This document shows, one piece after another, positions 6,536-9,515 of a stretch of 9,515 nt of DNA. The DNA comes from Armatimonadota bacterium. GTDB lineage: Bacteria; Armatimonadota; Zipacnadia; Zipacnadales; JABUFB01. The stretch is from the NCBI GenBank assembly GCA_018056145.1, contig JAGPGE010000172.1, positions 1 through 9,515 on the forward strand, in the 5' to 3' direction. The notes under the pieces are model-generated. The model searched no databases and was not told where the DNA came from. It worked only from the letters and a program-made list of their open reading frames with translations. A program made the position numbers and the translations under genes. Numbering within the stretch: position 1 is the first letter of the stretch; the number at the start of each line of letters is the position of its first letter.

Positions 6536-7321
6536 ATGAACCTGTGCGTGGACATCAACGCCGACATCGGGCCGTGGGCGTTCCGGCGCCTGCCGCAGTA
6601 CAGCGTGCGCGGAGTGCTGGACATGATGGACCAGTGGGGCATCCACCGGGCGCTTGCCGGACCTGTGCAGGGGATCACGTACCGCAACTGCCATGCGGCC
6701 AACCAGGAGCTTGCCGAGGAACTGGATGCGGTGCCGGGAGTGCGGGAGCGGATACTGCCGGCGGCGGTGCTGAACCCGCGGTATCCGGGGGCGCTGGATG
6801 ACCTGTCCGCGTGTATCACGAGCTTGGGTTGCCGTGCACTGAAACTCTACCCGAACTACCATGGCTACCGGGCGTGGGAATCTGAGTGTGTAGAATTGTG
6901 CCGGGCCGCGACGGACGCAGGCCTTCCGGTGCTGTTGGTTGTGCGGGTGGAGGATGAGCGGTTCCACCACTGGCAGCTTCTCGTCCCGCCGACGCCGCTG
7001 GAGGACTTCCTGAAGCTGGTGGAGGAAGTCCCCGGCGGGAAGTTCGTGCTGGTGGGGTGCAATGCGGCTGAAGCCAGGCGGTGTCTTGCGGAGGCGGGGG
7101 AAGGGGCACAGGTGTGGGTAGACCTGTCTTACGTGAAGAGCCCGATGAGGGCGACGCAGGCGATTGTCAACGAGTGTGGCAGCGCGCGCCTTCTGTTTGG
7201 AACACACATGCCCTTCGTATACCCGGCGGTGAACTGCGATAAGATCCGGCGGGCGGATATTGGGGCTGAAGACCTTGCGGCGATTCTCGGAGGGAATGCG
7301 GCGGCGGTTCTTGGGCTGTAG
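6536..7321 (+). CDS. Amidohydrolase-related TIM-barrel protein with altered metal site
   Basis: 261 aa. The order of elements fits the amidohydrolase_2 (PF04909-like) barrel: beta-1 at CVDINADIGPWAFRRLP (4-20), ILPAAVLNPRYPGAL (73-87), the LGCRALKLYPNYHGYR stretch (98-112), LPVLLVVRVEDERFHHW (130-146), a GKFVLVGCNAAEA strand (168-180), VWVDLSY (193-199), and LLFGTHMPFVYP (219-230), where the family usually has FGSDxP. The usual beta-1 HxH zinc ligands read D6-x-N8 and the catalytic Asp position after the last strand reads H224, so it may not be a typical zinc hydrolase. H144 and H145 are other possible ligands. Substrate unknown. It lies 20 nt downstream of argS with a good ribosome site and ends at the repeat-bearing convergent gap. 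Confidence 0.75.
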   Translation: MNLCVDINADIGPWAFRRLPQYSVRGVLDMMDQWGIHRALAGPVQGITYRNCHAANQELAEELDAVPGVRERILPAAVLNPRYPGALDDLSACITSLGCRALKLYPNYHGYRAWESECVELCRAATDAGLPVLLVVRVEDERFHHWQLLVPPTPLEDFLKLVEEVPGGKFVLVGCNAAEARRCLAEAGEGAQVWVDLSYVKSPMRATQAIVNECGSARLLFGTHMPFVYPAVNCDKIRRADIGAEDLAAILGGNAAAVLGL

Positions 7322-7334
7322 GGGGCACACGCGT

Positions 7335-7354
7335 GCGGTGGGCGTCTCGACCGC
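7335..7354. repeat. Hairpin after the amidohydrolase stop codon (shared motif)
   Basis: GCGGT (7335-7339) and ACCGC (7350-7354) enclose GGGCGTCTCG. The sequence GGGCGTCTCGAC recurs, reverse-complemented, at 3683-3705 after the AEC stop codon. No T-run follows. It may cap the mRNA or be part of the repeat element. Confidence 0.4.
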
Positions 7355-7383
7355 CAGAACCTCATCCGCTGTGAAGGCGACGA

Positions 7384-7446
7384 CCGGGCCGGATGGGTCC
7401 CCCTCGTGCCTTCGGGCCGAGGACCCATGCGGCCCCTTTGGAAGGC
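7384..7446 (+). repeat. Intergenic repeat unit, single copy
   Basis: Second locus of the repeat family, matching 3819-3881 at 54 of 63 positions and starting with the same 14 bases CCGGGCCGGATGGG. It has the best fold: GGGTC/GACCC, CTCG/CGAG and GCC-TTCG-GGC (7408-7417), the last a classic stable UUCG tetraloop if transcribed. No inverted partner is seen upstream, so it is a half-element. The rest of the 224-bp gap (7322-7545) holds two hairpins and nothing coding that I can support. Confidence 0.75.
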
Positions 7447-7526
7447 GGACGGCGAAGGCAATGGCCGGCGCGCCACAGGTGCAGGCCCTACGGACAGCGG
7501 ACGGGCAACGCCGACTGTGATGCCCC

Positions 7527-7543
7527 GCTGCAGTGGCTGCAGC
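7527..7543. terminator. Perfect inverted repeat between convergent genes (possible terminator)
   Basis: GCTGCAG (7527-7533) and CTGCAGC (7537-7543) are perfect arms around TGG. It begins 2 nt after the stop codon of the minus-strand MBL hydrolase and lies between two convergent genes, which suits a bidirectional terminator. No T-run follows on either strand, so it would not be a canonical intrinsic terminator. Confidence 0.35.
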
Positions 7544-7545
7544 TC

Positions 7546-8193
7546 CTATAGGTCCTGCAACCACTCGTTCATCTGAACCTCGTCGGAAATGGTGGATGCC
7601 GGGCCGTGGCCAGGATAGACTACGGTCTCGCCGGGCAGTTCGGTGATCAGACGGCGCAGCGAGTCCCGGAGTTGCGGCCAGCTTCCCCCAGGCAGGTCGG
7701 TGCGGCCCACGCTCCCCGCGAACAATGTGTCTCCCGTGAACACCGCGCCATCAGCAACAAGAGCCACGCCACCCGGCGAATGTCCGGGCAGGTGCATGAC
7801 CTTCACCCGCAGACCGCCCACCGCCAGTACGTCTCCCTCGTCGAAGGTCGCATCCACCATGCACGGATCAGGGCGCATGCCGATGAGCAGCCACTGCATG
7901 GGCGGGTTTTCAACGGATTCCCTGTCGGCGGGATGGATCATGATCCGTGCCGGGGCTTCCTGCGTTGCCGTGAGACCATCACGCAGGTCGCAGTTCGCGG
8001 AGATGTGGTCCGGGTGACAGTGGGTGTCGGCGACGATGTCCACGGTCAGGCTGGCTTCTCGGATTGCAGCGAGAATGCGGTCAGCATCTCCACCGGGGTC
8101 AATTACCATCGCCCTGCCGGTCTGCCCGCAGGCGACGATGTAGCAGTTGGCCATCAGCGGACCGACTTCGAGACACAGAATGCGCATGCTCAC
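7546..8193 (-). CDS. MBL-fold metallo-hydrolase (glyoxalase II-like)
   Basis: 215 aa, close to the size of small glyoxalase II-like hydrolases. Metal ligands are all visible: THCHPDH (57-63; H58, H60, D62, H63), H138 in LPGHSPGG, D155 in FTGDTLFAGSVGRTDLPGG and H196 in YPGHGP. This predicts a dinuclear-metal hydrolase of thioester-type substrates, as in hydroxyacylglutathione hydrolases, but the true substrate is not evident. No signal peptide, so cytoplasmic. Start: GTG at 8193 has AAGGA 9 nt upstream; an ATG two codons later (8187) is possible. It is last in the dtd-TPR-MBL block, with a 68-bp gap after the TPR gene. Confidence 0.92.
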   Translation of the reverse strand: MSMRILCLEVGPLMANCYIVACGQTGRAMVIDPGGDADRILAAIREASLTVDIVADTHCHPDHISANCDLRDGLTATQEAPARIMIHPADRESVENPPMQWLLIGMRPDPCMVDATFDEGDVLAVGGLRVKVMHLPGHSPGGVALVADGAVFTGDTLFAGSVGRTDLPGGSWPQLRDSLRRLITELPGETVVYPGHGPASTISDEVQMNEWLQDL

Positions 8194-8261
8194 AGGTGGG
8201 CTTCCTTAGCGTGGGGATGTGCCGGCCGGCTTACGGCGCTGACAGGAGGTTGCGCTCTCGG

Positions 8262-9140
8262 TCACATCATGGGCGCGCGCTGATCGGGCTCTTCGCCGAA
8301 TGGGTCTTCGGTCTCGTCCTCGCCCAGTGTTCCGCAGCGCACCAGGAGTTTGCGGACGCTGTGCATGTCGTACTCGTCCAGACGGCCCGCGCGCTGATAT
8401 TGCTCCCGTGCCTCTTCCTCGAGCCCCATGAGGGCGAGTTGCTCGGCCAGAACGTACCGGTACGCGGCGTTCGAAGGCTCAATGCGGACGGTTCGGCGGA
8501 ACATGTGCAGGGCGTCTTCGTGCTGCTCATTGCGCGCGTATGCGGCGCCGAGGCGGGCGTGGTAGAAGTCATCCGCCGGGGCGTGGCGGCAGGACAATTC
8601 GTATTGCTCAATGGCCTCCTCCACGCGCCCGCAGCGGAAGTGGAGCTCGCCCATCTTGTAGCGGTAGAAGGGGTCTTCCGGGGCCAGTTCGATGGCGCGC
8701 TCGAAGAGCGTCCCGGCTTCCTCGAGGTCGCCCATGATGATGTAGATCTCGCCCAACCGGTACACGTAGTATGCCCGGTCGGGGTCGCATTCGATGGATC
8801 GGCGCATCGCCTTCGCAGCAGCCCTGGGGCGCCCGAGTGAAAGGAAAAACTCGCCCAGGGAAAAGTGGCAGTCCGCGTTGCTGGGGTCGGTGCGCAGGAC
8901 CTTGCGGTACGCCCGGTAGGCCTTGGCGGGCATCTCGAGGGCGAAGTAGCTGTCGGCGAGAGACAGGCGCGCGCCTACATTGCGGCCGTCAAGCCGGGTG
9001 GCCGCTTCGTAGTGCTTGATGGCCTCATCGATGATGCCCTCCTCGATGAGCTGGTCGCCGATGCGGCGGCGTATCTCGGCCCGGCGTTTGTTCGCCCGGG
9101 CGCGCTGGTTGTTGTCGGTGTTCCCGTTTCGGCGTCTCAT
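8262..9140 (-). CDS. Tetratricopeptide repeat protein
   Basis: 292 aa. After a basic, polar N-terminus (RRRNGNTDNNQRARANKRR), residues about 21-258 form seven TPR units in an exact 34-residue register, e.g. AIKHYEAATRLDGRN, AYRAYRKVLRTDPSN, LGEIYIIMGDLEEAGTLFERAIELAPED, MGELHFRCGRVEEAIEQYE and MFRRTVRIEPSN. The tail (270-292) is acidic and probably disordered. TPRs bind other proteins; no enzyme domain, signal peptide or membrane segment is seen, so it is likely a cytoplasmic adaptor with unknown partner. It starts 18 nt after dtd and has no strong ribosome site, suggesting co-transcription. Confidence 0.93.
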   Translation of the reverse strand: MRRRNGNTDNNQRARANKRRAEIRRRIGDQLIEEGIIDEAIKHYEAATRLDGRNVGARLSLADSYFALEMPAKAYRAYRKVLRTDPSNADCHFSLGEFFLSLGRPRAAAKAMRRSIECDPDRAYYVYRLGEIYIIMGDLEEAGTLFERAIELAPEDPFYRYKMGELHFRCGRVEEAIEQYELSCRHAPADDFYHARLGAAYARNEQHEDALHMFRRTVRIEPSNAAYRYVLAEQLALMGLEEEAREQYQRAGRLDEYDMHSVRKLLVRCGTLGEDETEDPFGEEPDQRAPMM

Positions 9141-9158
9141 GCTTGATGGGTACGTCCG

Positions 9159-9515
9159 TCAGAAAGTCCTGGCACTGTCCAGCAGAAGGGTCACAGGGCC
9201 GTCGTTGGTGAGGCTCACATGCATGTGCGCCCCAAAAACCCCGCGCTGCACGGGCGCCAGGCTCTGCAGATGGTCGCAGAACTGGTCGAAGAGTGCCGCT
9301 GCTATCTCGGGGGCCGCGGCGCCGGAGTAGCCGGGTCGCCGGCCCTTGCGGCAGTCGCCGTAGAGGGTGAAATTGGGCACCACCAGCAGTTCCCCACCAA
9401 TCTCGCCCACAGCGAGGTTCATCCGGCCGTCGTCATCTCCGAACACACGCAATGTGGCGATCTTCTCCGCCATCCATTCCAGGTCGGCCGGTGCGTCGTC
9501 GGGACCGAACCCCGC
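9159..9515 (-). CDS. dtd: D-aminoacyl-tRNA deacylase (N-terminus beyond window)
   Basis: Frees tRNA from wrongly attached D-amino acids (and glycine from tRNA-Ala), a chiral proofreading step in the cytoplasm. The frame is open to the right edge, giving 118 visible residues; about 30 N-terminal residues are missing against a usual length near 150. An internal ATG at 9473 should not be taken as the start, because the 14 codons before it (AGFGPDDAPADLEW) align with the family. Seen motifs: GRMNLAV, LLVVPNFTLYGDCRKGRRPGYS and the C-terminal NDGPVT with the Gly-Pro motif. The first active-site motif, normally SQFT, reads PNFT here. It heads the visible part of the dtd-TPR-MBL run; its promoter or upstream partner is outside the window. 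Confidence 0.95.
   Translation of the reverse strand, partial: AGFGPDDAPADLEWMAEKIATLRVFGDDDGRMNLAVGEIGGELLVVPNFTLYGDCRKGRRPGYSGAAAPEIAAALFDQFCDHLQSLAPVQRGVFGAHMHVSLTNDGPVTLLLDSARTF

Noticed and set aside
6380..7564. 394-codon open frame on the minus strand
   Set aside because: Antisense to the amidohydrolase-fold gene and running through the repeat; low-complexity Arg/Pro/His composition and no motif.
8064..8840. 258-codon plus-strand open frame
   Set aside because: Antisense to the TPR gene, whose 34-residue periodicity leaves no doubt about the coding strand.

Overview
This is a GC-rich bacterial chromosomal window with nine protein genes in three blocks and no RNA gene, CRISPR array, transposase, phage gene or recognisable defence system. 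The mix of a secreted LamG-domain protein, a deviant M14 peptidase-like protein, a divergent DUF1385 membrane protein and an unusual amidohydrolase-fold protein, plus dispersed GC-rich intergenic repeats, suggests a free-living bacterium of a lineage such as Armatimonadota or a neighbouring phylum. That placement is an impression from protein style, not a search result.

Block 1 (1-2526, minus strand): an M14-type zinc carboxypeptidase-like gene followed by a signal-peptide-bearing LamG protein whose C-terminus lies beyond the left edge. The LamG gene is fully open from 1285 to the window edge. Block 2 (2709-7321, plus strand): an AEC-family permease with its own probable promoter and an inverted repeat in its leader. 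After a 312-bp repeat-bearing gap comes a tight run of a DUF1385 membrane protein, argS (arginyl-tRNA synthetase) and an amidohydrolase-fold protein with 20-30 nt spacings. Block 3 (7546-9515, minus strand): dtd (D-aminoacyl-tRNA deacylase, cut at its N-terminus by the right edge), a seven-unit TPR protein and a glyoxalase II-like metallo-beta-lactamase-fold hydrolase. A dtd gene followed by an MBL hydrolase is a familiar bacterial arrangement; here a TPR gene sits between them.

The most interesting non-coding signal is a small repeat family in the two larger gaps (3675-3986 and 7322-7545). One copy is an inverted pair with 15-bp perfect inner arms; the other is a single copy about 3.6 kb away. 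Units share termini (CCGGGCCGGATGGG at one end, TGCGGCCCCT near the other), differ in the middle, yet all can fold into a hairpin with a TTC(G/A) apex. Each locus also has a GGGCGTCTCGAC hairpin just after the preceding stop codon. This resembles REP/BIME-like intergenic elements.

Functionally the window is mostly housekeeping: tRNA charging (argS), tRNA proofreading (dtd), transport and hydrolases. No novel multi-gene system is evident; the points worth a second look are the repeat family, the enzymes with altered catalytic motifs, and the two tRNA-related operons.
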